39,669 nt of DNA from an uncultured Burkholderiales bacterium (GTDB lineage: Bacteria > Pseudomonadota > Gammaproteobacteria > Burkholderiales > Burkholderiaceae_C). How positions within the stretch are numbered: position 1 is the stretch's first letter; every line of letters begins with the position of its first letter. The stretch lies in assembly GCA_937891665.1 (NCBI GenBank), contig CALAGS010000014.1, positions 1-39,669 on the forward strand. Direction: 5' to 3'. Below are positions 1 through 8,612 of the stretch, in pieces. Made by a program: the position numbers and the translations under genes. The notes under the pieces are model-generated. The model worked only from the letters and a program-made list of their open reading frames with translations, had not been told where the DNA came from and did not search any database.

Positions 1-56
1 AGGTTTTTGCGTTCAGGCTGCTCATGATTGTCTGTGGTGTGAAGTTGGAAAATGGT

Positions 57-1148
57 TCAAGCTGGCAATTGTCCATCAGATTGTGCTTTTGGGTGAAACT
101 TGCTTAAAAGTCGCAAAGTATCGGCTGAAATTTGACCTGACTGAAAGTGGCGCAAGAGGCTTTGGTCCAGCGTTTGCATGCCAGCGGCTTGCCCCGTTTG
201 CAGAGCTGAATAAAGTTGGCTCACCTTGCCCTCGCGAATGAGATTTTTAACAGCCGGCGTACCCACCATGATTTCATGCGCCGCCACACGGCCCACACCC
301 CCCAATTGAGGGCACAGCGTTTGCGCCAAAACGGCAATCAGATTTTCAGCAAACAAAGCGCGCACCGCTTCTTTTTCGTGAGACGGAAACGCATCCACCA
401 GACGGTCAACGGCTTGCGGTGCGCTGGCCGTGTGCAAGGTGGACAACACCAAGTGACCCGTTTCGGCCGCTGTAAGTGCCAAGCGAATGGTGGCGGCGTC
501 GCGCATCTCGCCCACCAAAATCACATCGGGGTCTTCCCGCAGTGCAGCCCGCAAACCCGACTCAAAGTCGGGGGTGTCGCGCCCCACTTCACGTTGATGA
601 ATCAAACATTGAAGCGGTGCATGCTCATACTCGATGGGATCTTCAAGGGTCAGCAGGTGGCCTTCACAATGCTGGTTGATGTCATGCAACAAGGCTGCAA
701 GCAGGGTTGATTTGCCACTGCCTGTGGGCCCCGTCATGAGAACCAAGCCATGCGAATGCCGGCCCCAAGAAGCCACGCATTCTGGCGCTCTGAGGGCTTT
801 CAAATCTGGCAATGTGTCAGGGATCAGCCGCAAGGCCATGGCGGGGCCGCGCGCTTGCAAATAGGCATTGATGCGAAATCTGCCCAGCCCTTCAAGAGAG
901 ACAGCGAAGTCGAGATGGTTGAACGCAAAGCCGGTCTTTGTTTGCGCGCCCACCCCACCCGGGCAAAGCGTCTCGAGAAGTTCCAACAAAGACCTTGCTT
1001 GAAGGGTTTGTAAATGGGCTGGGCTGTGCGGATTGACCCAGCGCCGCATCTTGCCATCAATCCTGAGCCAAGGCACCTCGCCAGCAGACAGGTGAACATC
1101 GGAGGCGCCAAGACCTCGTGCTTCCTGCAAGATGCGTTGCCAATCCAT
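57..1148 (-). CDS. pilT: PilT/PilU-family type IV pilus retraction ATPase
   Basis: A 363-residue secretion-type AAA+ ATPase that would power type IV pilus retraction (twitching) as a cytoplasmic hexamer at the pilus base. Visible motifs: N-terminal ASDVHLSAG typical of PilT (residues 15-23), Walker A GPTGSGKST (140-148), Asp box EDPIEY (169-174), Walker B DPDVILVGE (206-214), His box TGHLVLSTLHT (230-240), and the C-terminal NLIREGKVSQLYSALQTG segment typical of PilT. Length fits the family (about 345-380). It diverges from yggS, as pilT does in many proteobacteria. Bases 1-56 beyond its stop hold no second gene start, so whether pilU follows cannot be seen. PilT rather than PilU is inferred from the C-terminal motif; the region at residues 40-85 is less typical, so a paralogue is possible. 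Confidence 0.85.
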   Translation of the reverse strand: MDWQRILQEARGLGASDVHLSAGEVPWLRIDGKMRRWVNPHSPAHLQTLQARSLLELLETLCPGGVGAQTKTGFAFNHLDFAVSLEGLGRFRINAYLQARGPAMALRLIPDTLPDLKALRAPECVASWGRHSHGLVLMTGPTGSGKSTLLAALLHDINQHCEGHLLTLEDPIEYEHAPLQCLIHQREVGRDTPDFESGLRAALREDPDVILVGEMRDAATIRLALTAAETGHLVLSTLHTASAPQAVDRLVDAFPSHEKEAVRALFAENLIAVLAQTLCPQLGGVGRVAAHEIMVGTPAVKNLIREGKVSQLYSALQTGQAAGMQTLDQSLLRHFQSGQISADTLRLLSKFHPKAQSDGQLPA

Positions 1149-1189
1149 TGAATTTCCTTTGTATTGTGAGATTTGTTAAGCTTGTTTCT

Positions 1190-1876
1190 ATGAATGACAC
1201 AGTTTCAAACAATCTCCAGAAAGTTCGCAAGCGAATTGAGCTTGCATCTACGGCGGCTGGCCGAGCATCGGACGCGGTGAAACTTTTGGCCGTGTCCAAG
1301 ACCATGCCTGCGCAAGCTGTACGCGAAGCGCATGCAGCAGGTCAATTGGCGTTTGGTGAAAACTACATTCAAGAAGGTGTCGACAAAATTGCTTCATTGG
1401 CAGATTTGCCTTTGGAGTGGCATTGCATCGGCCCCATTCAAAGCAATAAGTCCAAGTTAGTGGCTGAGAATTTTGCTTGGGTTCACAGCATTGATCGCTT
1501 GAAAATTGCCGAGCGTTTGTCGGCGCAAAGGCCCCCTCACTTGCCGCCATTGCAAGTTTGCTTGCAAGTGAATGTCGATGGGGGAAACAACAAATCGGGC
1601 GTTGCTCCGCAAGAACTGCTGGCGCTTGCACAAGCTGTCGCCAAATTACCGCATCTGCAACTGCGCGGGCTCATGACCATTCCGGAGCCTGCTGCCAACG
1701 AGCTTGCGGCGCGCACTGTTCATGGTCAAGCCAAAGAACTGTTCGACAGTTTGAATGCAGCCGGTTTGAAGTTGGACACCCTGTCCATGGGCATGACAGC
1801 CGATTTAGAAGCTGCCATTGCTGAGGGCAGTACGTGTGTTCGTGTAGGCACCGCTATTTTTGGTGTGCGTTCATAA
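1190..1876 (+). CDS. yggS: YggS/PLPBP family pyridoxal-phosphate homeostasis protein
   Basis: A 228-residue alanine-racemase-fold protein without racemase activity in studied members. It binds PLP and buffers vitamin B6 and amino-acid pools in the cytosol. Family signatures are present: KLLAVSKTMPA with the PLP lysine, GENYIQEG, HCIGPIQSNKSK, GLMTIPE, and SMGMTADLEAAI followed by RVGTAIFG at the C terminus. The reading frame stays open up to an ATG at 1118, but family length (about 230) and alignment favour the ATG at 1190, 41 bases from the divergent pilT start. The yggS-pilT pairing is common in proteobacteria. Confidence 0.92.
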   Translation: MNDTVSNNLQKVRKRIELASTAAGRASDAVKLLAVSKTMPAQAVREAHAAGQLAFGENYIQEGVDKIASLADLPLEWHCIGPIQSNKSKLVAENFAWVHSIDRLKIAERLSAQRPPHLPPLQVCLQVNVDGGNNKSGVAPQELLALAQAVAKLPHLQLRGLMTIPEPAANELAARTVHGQAKELFDSLNAAGLKLDTLSMGMTADLEAAIAEGSTCVRVGTAIFGVRS

Positions 1877-1900
1877 AAAACCCAGTGCGCTGACTGGGTT
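1875..1900 (-). terminator. Rho-independent terminator for the glcD-like gene
   Basis: An 8-bp perfect stem AACCCAGT/ACTGGGTT (1879-1886 with 1893-1900, 6-base loop). Read on the minus strand it is followed by six T (the A run at 1875-1880), as expected for an intrinsic terminator 17 bases past the glcD-like stop. On the plus strand no T run follows, so it serves the minus-strand gene better than yggS. Confidence 0.75.
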
Positions 1901-1916
1901 GGGTGTGATGGATGCT

Positions 1917-3410
1917 TTAAAACCGCGGCAAATCAGGGTGTGAAATCTTCCCACCCCGCACCAACATTTTGCCGTACTCTGCACATCGGTTGTGTGTCGG
2001 AATCACCTTGCCAGGATTCAGCAAACCAAGTGGATCAAAAGCTTTTTTCAAGGCAAACATCTGCGCATTTTCTTCGGTTGAAAACTGCACGCACATGCTG
2101 TTGAGTTTTTCAATGCCCACACCATGCTCGCCAGTGACGGTGCCGCCCATGGCCACACTGGTTTCCAAAATGTCGGCGCCAAACAATTCACAGCGGTGCA
2201 TTTGATCGGCGTCGTTGGCATCAAACAAAATGAGCGGGTGCAGGTTGCCATCGCCCGCGTGAAACACATTGGCGCAGCGCAGCTGGTATTTCTTTTCCAT
2301 CTCGGCAATGGCCAACAAAATGTCGGCCAATCGCTTGCGCGGAATGGTGGAGTCCATGCACATGTAGTCGGGGCTGATGCGGCCCGATGCAGGGAACGCA
2401 TTTTTGCGGCCACTCCAAAAACGCAAGCGCTCGGCTTCGTCTTTGCTGACGGTGATGGCGGTGGCGCCAGACCCAAGCAAGACATCGCTCATGCGGCCAA
2501 TTTCTTCTTCAACTTCTTCGGGTGTGCCATCGCTTTCGCACAACAAAATAGCCGCGGCGTTCAAGTCATACCCTGCGTGCACAAAATCTTCTACCGCTGC
2601 AGTCATGGGCTTGTCCATCATTTCTAGGCCTGCCGGAATGATGCCTGCTGCAATGACGGCGGCCACTGCATCGCCTGCTTTGCGAATGTCATCAAAGCTG
2701 GCCATGATGCATCGCGCCAATTGAGGCTTGGGCACCAACTTGACGGTGACTTCTGTGGTGATGGCCAACATGCCCTCGCTGCCCACCAGCACCGACAACA
2801 CATCAAAGCCGGAAGTGTCTAAAGCATCGCTGCCAAACGTGACGGCATCGCCTTCGATGGTGAAGCCCTTGACTTTCAAAACATTGTGCAAGGTGAGGCC
2901 ATATTTCAGGCAGTGCACGCCCCCTGAGTTTTCGGCCACGTTGCCACCAATGGTGCAGGCAATTTGGCTGGACGGATCGGGTGCGTAGTACAAACCATGC
3001 ACTGAAGCGGCCTCTGAAATGGCCAAGTTGCGAACACCGCATTGAACCACTGCTGTTCTAGACACGGGGTCCATTTTGAGAATCTGATTGAACTTGGCCA
3101 TCGACAAGGTCACGCCCAGTTTGTGGGGCATGGCGCCACCCGACAAACCTGTCCCTGCTCCGCGGGCCACCACAGGCACCGCCAAGGCATGGCAGGTTTT
3201 TAAAACAGCTTGAACTTGGCTTTCTGTTTCGGGCAAGGCCACCACAAGAGGTCTTTCGCGGTAAGCCGTCAGGCCATCGCACTCATAAGGCACAGTGTCT
3301 TCTAGCGTGTAGAGCAAAGTGTGCGCGGGCATGACAGCGCTCAAGGCGCGAACGATTTGTGCTTGCCGATCGGCGCGAGACAGTGCATCCAAGTTGGTCA
3401 AAGCATTCAT
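1917..3410 (-). CDS. glcD: FAD-linked oxidase, glycolate oxidase GlcD / D-lactate dehydrogenase type
   Basis: A 497-residue flavoprotein oxidising a 2-hydroxyacid (glycolate or D-lactate) to the 2-oxoacid. The N-terminal half is a PCMH-type FAD-binding domain with VVARGAGTGLSGGA (about residues 79-92) and the IGGNVAENSGG run that contacts FAD. The C-terminal half is an FAD-oxidase C domain with HAGDGNLHP and TGEHGVGIEKL. Length matches E. coli GlcD (499). Glycolate oxidase normally needs GlcE and GlcF; neither is adjacent, so the partners are elsewhere or the enzyme acts alone as a D-lactate or D-2-hydroxyglutarate type dehydrogenase. Substrate is therefore uncertain, family is not. Confidence 0.85.
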   Translation of the reverse strand: MNALTNLDALSRADRQAQIVRALSAVMPAHTLLYTLEDTVPYECDGLTAYRERPLVVALPETESQVQAVLKTCHALAVPVVARGAGTGLSGGAMPHKLGVTLSMAKFNQILKMDPVSRTAVVQCGVRNLAISEAASVHGLYYAPDPSSQIACTIGGNVAENSGGVHCLKYGLTLHNVLKVKGFTIEGDAVTFGSDALDTSGFDVLSVLVGSEGMLAITTEVTVKLVPKPQLARCIMASFDDIRKAGDAVAAVIAAGIIPAGLEMMDKPMTAAVEDFVHAGYDLNAAAILLCESDGTPEEVEEEIGRMSDVLLGSGATAITVSKDEAERLRFWSGRKNAFPASGRISPDYMCMDSTIPRKRLADILLAIAEMEKKYQLRCANVFHAGDGNLHPLILFDANDADQMHRCELFGADILETSVAMGGTVTGEHGVGIEKLNSMCVQFSTEENAQMFALKKAFDPLGLLNPGKVIPTHNRCAEYGKMLVRGGKISHPDLPRF

Positions 3411-3455
3411 GTCAAATTCTCAATTCAAAAGAGGCATTCAGAATGATGGTCGAAA

Positions 3456-4304
3456 TTATTTAAAGATCACAGTTTTGTGGCCATTTAAAAGCACACGGTG
3501 CTCACTGTGCCACTTCACGGCGCGCGCCAGCACTTGGCTTTCAGTATCGCGGCCTTGGGTGGTGAGGTCGTCTACCGTTTTGGAGTGGTCTACACGTGCC
3601 ACGTCTTGCTCAATGATAGGGCCTTCGTCTAAATCAGCCGTGACATAGTGGGCTGTGGCACCAATCAATTTAACCCCGCGATCATGTGCTTGGTAGTACG
3701 GCTTTGCGCCCTTGAAGCTGGGTAGAAAGGAATGATGAATGTTGATGGCGCGACCTGACAACTTGCGGCACAAATCGTCTGACAAGATTTGCATGTAGCG
3801 TGCCAACACCACCAACTCTGCGCCCTCTGATTGAATGATGTCGTACTGTTTGGCTTCGGCTTCGGCCTTGTTGGCGGCGGTGACGGGGATGTTATGAAAG
3901 GGCACGTTGTAGCTGGCCGCCAATTGGTAAAACTCACGGTGGTTGCTGACAATGGCACGAATGTCGATGGGCAGCAAGCCACTTTTCCAGCGGAACAGCA
4001 AATCGTTCAGGCAATGGCCCTCTTTGCTGACCAAAATGACCGTTCGCATGGGTTGTGTGGTGCTGTGCAAATTCCAGTTCATGTGGAAGGGGGCTGCAAA
4101 ACTGACCAACTGGGTGCGCAAATCTGCCTCATTCACCGGGTCACAAGCAAACTGAACACGCATGAAAAACAAGCCTGTGGCGGGGTCGTTGTACTGAGCG
4201 GCTTCTTCAATGTTGCCGCCGCGTTCCAGCAAAAACCCCGAAACAGCGTGCACGATGCCCATTCTGTCGGGGCAGGAAAGCGTCAAAATATAGGCATGAT
4301 TCAT
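3456..4304 (-). CDS. purU: Formyltetrahydrofolate deformylase
   Basis: A 282-residue cytosolic enzyme that hydrolyses 10-formyl-THF to formate and THF, balancing one-carbon pools and supplying formate for purine synthesis. It has an N-terminal ACT domain (YILTLSCPDRMGIVHAVSGFL, shown only in part: YILTLSCPDRMG), then a formyltransferase domain with RMQILSDDL-like YMQILSDDL, the INIHHSFLPSFKGAKPY catalytic loop and TADLDEGPIIEQD. The frame extends upstream to an ATG at 4364, but the ACT domain begins at the ATG at 4304 and the resulting length fits E. coli PurU (280). It lies 45 bases beyond the glcD-like start on the same strand, so co-transcription is possible. Confidence 0.93.
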   Translation of the reverse strand: MNHAYILTLSCPDRMGIVHAVSGFLLERGGNIEEAAQYNDPATGLFFMRVQFACDPVNEADLRTQLVSFAAPFHMNWNLHSTTQPMRTVILVSKEGHCLNDLLFRWKSGLLPIDIRAIVSNHREFYQLAASYNVPFHNIPVTAANKAEAEAKQYDIIQSEGAELVVLARYMQILSDDLCRKLSGRAINIHHSFLPSFKGAKPYYQAHDRGVKLIGATAHYVTADLDEGPIIEQDVARVDHSKTVDDLTTQGRDTESQVLARAVKWHSEHRVLLNGHKTVIFK

Positions 4305-4414
4305 GGCTGATATTGTGGCAGGGAAGCCGGCAAAGTTTTGGTTTGAAGCACCTTCCATGCCCAATCAGAGGGTAAAACAGTTGTGACTTTCTGTCAGCAC
4401 TGCTGAAAAAGTGA

Positions 4415-4443
4415 TTGCGATCCTAACGGGGTCAATTTACACT
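4415..4443 (+). promoter_or_regulatory. Candidate sigma-70 promoter of the aminotransferase gene
   Basis: TTGCGA (4415-4420), a 17-base spacer and TACACT (4438-4443) lie 45 bases before the aminotransferase ATG. A perfect 5-bp dyad GCTGA-CGA-TCAGC (4461-4473) sits between the predicted start of transcription and the ribosome-binding site and could be an operator or a small hairpin. Read from sequence only. Confidence 0.4.
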
Positions 4444-4487
4444 GATGGCTCGAAATCAATGCTGACGATCAGCGTAAAGGCATATTC

Positions 4488-5867
4488 ATGGCACCTTTAG
4501 AGTCCCCCATTTCTTCACTGAAACCCGCCAGCAACCCTGCGGCGGCCTTCAACATGGACCACCAGTGGTTGCCCTTCACAGGCAATCGCCATTTCAAGCA
4601 AGAGCCGCGCATTTTTGTGGCCGCTGAAGGCATGCACTTCACCACCCACGATGGCCGCCAAGTGATCGATGGCATTTCTAGCTTGTGGTGTGTGGGCGCG
4701 GGGCACAACCGCAAGCCCATTGCCGAAGCCATTAAAAAACAGCTCGACACCCTCGACTATGCTACGGCCTTTCAAATCAGCAACGACCAAGCCTTTCAGG
4801 CCGCGCAAATGATTGCCGATTTGTGCCCGGGTGACTTGAACAAGGTGCTATTTTGCAACTCTGGTTCTGAAGCTGCTGACACCTCCTTGAAGGTCGCCTT
4901 GGCCTACCACCGAGCCCGCGGTGAAGGCCATCGCAATGTGTTCATTGGACGAGAAAAGGGCTACCACGGCGTCAACTTTGGCGGCATGAGTGTGGGCGGT
5001 TTGCCCGCCAACCGCAAAGTCTATGGCGCCCAGTTGCTGCCCCGTGTTGACCACATGCGCTTCATTCACGACCCAGTGAACCATGCCTACATTCACAACG
5101 AAGAACCTGTCTGGCAAGAAGACCCGCTGGTGGAACTGGAAACGCGCATTTTGGCTTTGCACGACCCCAGCAATGTGGCGGCCATCATTGTCGAGCCGGT
5201 TGCGGGTTCTGCGGGTTGGTATTTGCCGCCCAAAGGCTACTTAAAACGCCTGCGCGAAATTTGCAACAAGCACGGCATCTTGCTTATTTTTGACGAGGTC
5301 ATTACAGGCTTTGGCCGCATGGGCACCAACTTCGGCGCCGACTATTACGGCGTGGTACCAGACATGCTCAACTTTGCCAAGTGCGTGACCAATGGCGTCA
5401 TTCCCTTGGGCGGTGTGGTTTGCCGAGATTTTATTTACGACGCCATGATGAACTCTGGCGCGCCCGATTACGCCATTGAGTTTTTCCATGGCTATACCTA
5501 TTCTGGCCACCCTGTATCTTGCGCCGCGGCCATTGCCACCTTGAAACTGCTCAAAGAAGAAAACTTGTTTGCACGCGCTGGACAAATGGGCCCTGTCTTG
5601 GGCGATGCCATGCACAGCGCATTCAAAGGCCTGCCCAATGTCATAGGTATTCGCAGCCTGGGCTTGGCGGGTGCGGTCGAGTTGTCTTCTATTGCGGGTG
5701 CCCCTGGCAAGCGCGCCTACGACATTTTCTTAGACTGCTACAACAAAGGTGTTTTGGTCAGAGCGGCCGGCGAAAACTTGGTCCTTTGCCCACCCTACAT
5801 TGTGGAAAAAGAGCACATCGACAAAATGGTCAATGTGTTGGCCGACAGCATTCGAAAACATGCTTGA
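4488..5867 (+). CDS. Class III (omega) aminotransferase, beta-alanine/omega-amino acid--pyruvate type
   Basis: A 459-residue fold-type I PLP enzyme of class III transaminases. It moves the amino group of an omega-amino acid or amine to pyruvate. Seen: NMDHQWLPFTGNRHFKQEPR near the N terminus (typical of the omega-amino acid:pyruvate branch), SGSEAADTSLK phosphate-binding loop (125-135), DEVITGFGRMG (269-279, Asp269 to the PLP nitrogen) and the PLP lysine Lys298 in NFAKCVTNG. Length fits the family (440-460). It is a single-gene unit flanked by purU on the other strand and a convergent DUF3567 gene. The exact substrate (beta-alanine, taurine, putrescine) cannot be read from the sequence. Confidence 0.88.
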   Translation: MAPLESPISSLKPASNPAAAFNMDHQWLPFTGNRHFKQEPRIFVAAEGMHFTTHDGRQVIDGISSLWCVGAGHNRKPIAEAIKKQLDTLDYATAFQISNDQAFQAAQMIADLCPGDLNKVLFCNSGSEAADTSLKVALAYHRARGEGHRNVFIGREKGYHGVNFGGMSVGGLPANRKVYGAQLLPRVDHMRFIHDPVNHAYIHNEEPVWQEDPLVELETRILALHDPSNVAAIIVEPVAGSAGWYLPPKGYLKRLREICNKHGILLIFDEVITGFGRMGTNFGADYYGVVPDMLNFAKCVTNGVIPLGGVVCRDFIYDAMMNSGAPDYAIEFFHGYTYSGHPVSCAAAIATLKLLKEENLFARAGQMGPVLGDAMHSAFKGLPNVIGIRSLGLAGAVELSSIAGAPGKRAYDIFLDCYNKGVLVRAAGENLVLCPPYIVEKEHIDKMVNVLADSIRKHA

Positions 5868-5873
5868 TGCCGA

Positions 5874-5926
5874 GCTAAGGCTTCGCTAATTACGACTTTT
5901 TCAAAGCCGATTGCGCAAGCTTTAGC
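5874..5926. repeat. Inverted repeat between convergent genes
   Basis: GCTAAGGCTT (5874-5883) pairs with AAGCTTTAGC (5917-5926) over 10 bp with one G-T pair. It encloses 33 bases and fills the gap between the aminotransferase stop and the DUF3567 stop. It may act as a two-way terminator or mRNA end stabiliser, but there is no T run directly after either arm. Confidence 0.4.
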
Positions 5927-5933
5927 AGGAAAA

Positions 5934-6215
5934 CTAGTGAACCACAACGGGCTGCTGTGCCAGGCCCGTGTAACGCTCTAAAGTGTCTTCCACTTCTTCT
6001 TGTGTAGGGGTGTTTTGTTGCCAAGCTTGAATGTGCATTTGGAACATTTCTGCCCAAGAGCCATCGAGGTAAACCTCTTTGCCCGATCGTTTGTCGACAA
6101 TTTCGAATCCGTGTCGCTCTAACATGGGGGGCGCTGAGATGGGTGCCGCCTCACCGGTGTCGTTGGCCAACACATGCATGACGGCAAAAGATTCAGATTC
6201 GTACAACAAGTTCAT
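5934..6215 (-). CDS. DUF3567 domain protein
   Basis: A 93-residue acidic protein without signal peptide or membrane segment. The central GFEIVDKRSGKEVYLDGSWA stretch and overall size match what I recall of DUF3567, a family of small betaproteobacterial proteins of unknown function. The C-terminal half (EEVEDTLERYTGLAQ) is probably helical. It converges on the aminotransferase gene and lies 54 bases upstream of nothing on its own strand except the DUF3108 gene that precedes it, so the two may share a transcript. No function is assigned. Confidence 0.75.
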   Translation of the reverse strand: MNLLYESESFAVMHVLANDTGEAAPISAPPMLERHGFEIVDKRSGKEVYLDGSWAEMFQMHIQAWQQNTPTQEEVEDTLERYTGLAQQPVVVH

Positions 6216-6269
6216 AGTGACATTCTGACCTAAGTCTGTCTACTTTAAATAGGGTTCTTGTAAATATTT

Positions 6270-7481
6270 TCAAGAGGGCAGGGCGGGCAATGTTTCGGCG
6301 TCGCGCATTTCCATGTCAATGAAGTTGCCAGTGACTTGGGTGATCTTGATTCGCACGGGCAAACCGCCGTGCGATTGTGAAAGCCACATTTCAATTTGAC
6401 TGTCGAATTTTCCTCTTGGGAGGCACACCCACCGCTGAGTGGCGAGTTGCTTGCCATCGACCTCAATCAACTCTTCTGACTTGAATGTCAGGGCCCAATT
6501 GACCGCGTCGCGTGCGGTGGCAGTTTGAACATTGAGCTCAGAGTCAATTTTGAAATTTTTGGCGGCAACCGTAGCGGCCATTTGAATGAACAGGCTGACC
6601 TGATCTTGCGCGCCTGGTTGCAGTGCAACACCGGGCGTATTGCCGCTGAAGCTGATCTTGTTTTGAGTTGTGTCGAAATGGGCTGCGCGCTCGCCCCGCC
6701 CACTGTCTGAATAACGAACAGGGCTTAAGCCGTTCTCAGTCAAGATGCCTGTACTGCGCCAAACGCGGCTACCAACCAAGAAGGCTCTGACACGAAGTTC
6801 TGCCTCATAGGCTTTGGGCGCAGGGGTCGCACTGGGGGCATCGGGTGTTGCTTGGGTTTGCCACTTCAGCGAGCCCGATGCGTGGTAAGTCAAGCCACGC
6901 TCTTGTCCCGTGAGCGTGTAGTTGATTTGGATGTTGGGGGGAAAGTCGCCGGGTTTGGCTGTAAGGGCATTCGACGGCGGCGGCAGGGGGGAGTTTGCTT
7001 CGGCCACTGTCTCTGTTGGCATAGGCGCTAATTCCTCAGTTGACATAGGCGCTACTTCCTCAGTTGGCGGAGCTTGTGCGCTTGAGTTGGGCAAAGCTTC
7101 TGGAGGCTGCTCAGAAATGGGTAAAACTGGGCTTTCTTCTGGCGCTGGCAGCAAAGAGGATGCCACGGCACTGATGCCAGCACTGGCAGGTGGGCTGGTG
7201 CTTTCGGTTGCTTTGGGTTTGGCTGGCGCAACTTGCCTTGTTTTCTCAGTGCTTGGGCGGGTCGGTGTTGTCTGCGAAACACCAGAACTCAACACCCGAG
7301 TTTGCAGGGGCCCCAGTTTTTGAGATTCAGGTTGAAGTCGCCAGATATCGCCCCCTGAAGACAAGAGCAACCAAAGGTGCACGCCCAAAACCAAAGCCAC
7401 CAATACCGCCAAGGCTCGCCGCTGCTGGGACTCAGTCCCAAGGGGGCGTGTGTCATGGGATAAAGTGGCTGAGGCTTGCAT
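6270..7481 (-). CDS. DUF3108 domain protein with TonB-like N terminus
   Basis: A 403-residue probable envelope protein. The N terminus is cytoplasmic and charged, followed by one membrane segment (about residues 25-41, ALAVLVALVLGVHLWLLL), then a long Pro/Ala/Ser/Thr-rich linker (about 55-175) of the kind that spans the periplasm in TonB and TolA. The C-terminal about 220 residues look like a beta-rich DUF3108 domain (GLTYHASGSLKWQ, SPVRYSDSGRGERAAHFD, QRWVCLPRG), which I infer faces the periplasm. The linker includes an 8-residue tandem duplication (see the repeat at 7020). Function unknown; DUF3108 proteins are often near purN in this order, which is not seen here. Confidence 0.75.
   Translation of the reverse strand: MQASATLSHDTRPLGTESQQRRALAVLVALVLGVHLWLLLSSGGDIWRLQPESQKLGPLQTRVLSSGVSQTTPTRPSTEKTRQVAPAKPKATESTSPPASAGISAVASSLLPAPEESPVLPISEQPPEALPNSSAQAPPTEEVAPMSTEELAPMPTETVAEANSPLPPPSNALTAKPGDFPPNIQINYTLTGQERGLTYHASGSLKWQTQATPDAPSATPAPKAYEAELRVRAFLVGSRVWRSTGILTENGLSPVRYSDSGRGERAAHFDTTQNKISFSGNTPGVALQPGAQDQVSLFIQMAATVAAKNFKIDSELNVQTATARDAVNWALTFKSEELIEVDGKQLATQRWVCLPRGKFDSQIEMWLSQSHGGLPVRIKITQVTGNFIDMEMRDAETLPALPS
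7020..7067. repeat. Tandem 24-bp duplication in the DUF3108 linker
   Basis: Two adjacent 24-bp units sharing ATAGGCGCTA and TTCCTCAGTTG, differing at one or two bases. Translated on the minus strand they give the repeat EEVAPMST / EELAPMPT in the Pro-rich linker. In-frame, near-identical copies imply a recent duplication and a length-variable linker. Confidence 0.8.
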
Positions 7482-7592
7482 GTCTATCTGACGTCATTTG
7501 AGCGAGAGCGAGAATGGTTAAACTAATTCCTGTTTGAATCGATGTCGTTCAGTTTGAATTCTGACATTGAGATTCTATTTTGAGGTGCCAAC

Positions 7593-8603
7593 ATGAAATT
7601 AGCGACTTACAAAGACGGATCGCGGGACGGCCAATTGGTCGTGGTCTCGCGAGACTTGAGCACAGCACATTATGCGACCGGCATTGCGCAACGCTTGCAA
7701 CAAGTTTTGGACGACTGGAACTTTTTGGCGCCGCAATTAGAAGACCTGTACCAAACACTGAACAGTGGCAAGGCGCGCCACGCGTTTCCATTTGACCCCA
7801 AACAATGCATGGCCCCATTGCCCCGGGCTTATCAGTGGGCCGATGGCTCTGCCTATTTGAACCACGTGGAATTGGTGCGAGCCTCGCGCAGTTCTGTGGT
7901 GCCTGAAAGTTTTTACGCCGACCCTCTCATGTACCAAGGCGGCAGCGATGATTTCATGGGCCCTTGCGATCCTGTAGTGTGCCGGGACGAAGCCTTTGGC
8001 ATCGACTTTGAAGCTGAAATTGCCGTGATCACTGGCGATGTGCCCATGGGTGTCTCCCCAGAAAATGCGCTCGATGGCATTCGTTTGGTGATGCTTGCTA
8101 ACGACGTTAGTTTGCGCAACTTAATTCCGAATGAATTGGGCAAAGGATTTGGCTTTTTTCAAAGCAAACCTGCAACCGCCTTCAGTCCTGTGGCCGTCAC
8201 TTTGGATGAACTGGGTGACGCTTGGGAGCATGGCCGTTTGCACCTGACCATGCAGTCAACATGGAATGGCCGCAAAGTAGGCATGTGCGAAGCCGGACCT
8301 GAAATGACGTTTCACTTTGGCCAACTGATAGCGCACATGGGCAAAACACGCAACGTTCGTGCCGGCTCCATTGTTGGCAGCGGTACGGTCAGCAACAAGA
8401 GCGTTGATGTCAATGGCAAGCCCGAGTGGCCCAAAGGCTACAGCTGCATTGCAGAGAAGCGCGCCATCGAGACCATTTTGGATGGCCAGCCTAGCACCGA
8501 GTTTATGAAATTCGGTGACACCATTCGCATTGAAATGAAAGGCAAAGATGGTCAAAGCGTGTTTGGCGCCATTGACCAACAAATGGCCCCGCTTCAAACT
8601 TAA
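7593..8603 (+). CDS. Fumarylacetoacetate hydrolase family protein
   Basis: A 336-residue cytosolic enzyme of the FAH fold, whose members hydrolyse C-C bonds of acylpyruvates in aromatic-compound breakdown or act on oxaloacetate. Metal ligands are visible: the EAE pair at Glu140/Glu142 (GIDFEAEIAVITGD) and Asp171 in MLANDVSLRNL; GSGTVSNKS is the usual glycine loop near the active site. The N-terminal about 70 residues form the extra domain seen in bacterial members near this length. The ATG at 7593 has TGAGGT 9 bases before it. No catabolic neighbours are present, so the substrate (true fumarylacetoacetate or another acylpyruvate) is open. Confidence 0.87.
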   Translation: MKLATYKDGSRDGQLVVVSRDLSTAHYATGIAQRLQQVLDDWNFLAPQLEDLYQTLNSGKARHAFPFDPKQCMAPLPRAYQWADGSAYLNHVELVRASRSSVVPESFYADPLMYQGGSDDFMGPCDPVVCRDEAFGIDFEAEIAVITGDVPMGVSPENALDGIRLVMLANDVSLRNLIPNELGKGFGFFQSKPATAFSPVAVTLDELGDAWEHGRLHLTMQSTWNGRKVGMCEAGPEMTFHFGQLIAHMGKTRNVRAGSIVGSGTVSNKSVDVNGKPEWPKGYSCIAEKRAIETILDGQPSTEFMKFGDTIRIEMKGKDGQSVFGAIDQQMAPLQT

Positions 8604-8612
8604 GTGAGCAGC

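Noticed and set aside
1118..1189. Longer YggS start at 1118
   Set aside because: The added residues are not YggS-like and the frame would run into pilT; the ATG at 1190 gives the family length.
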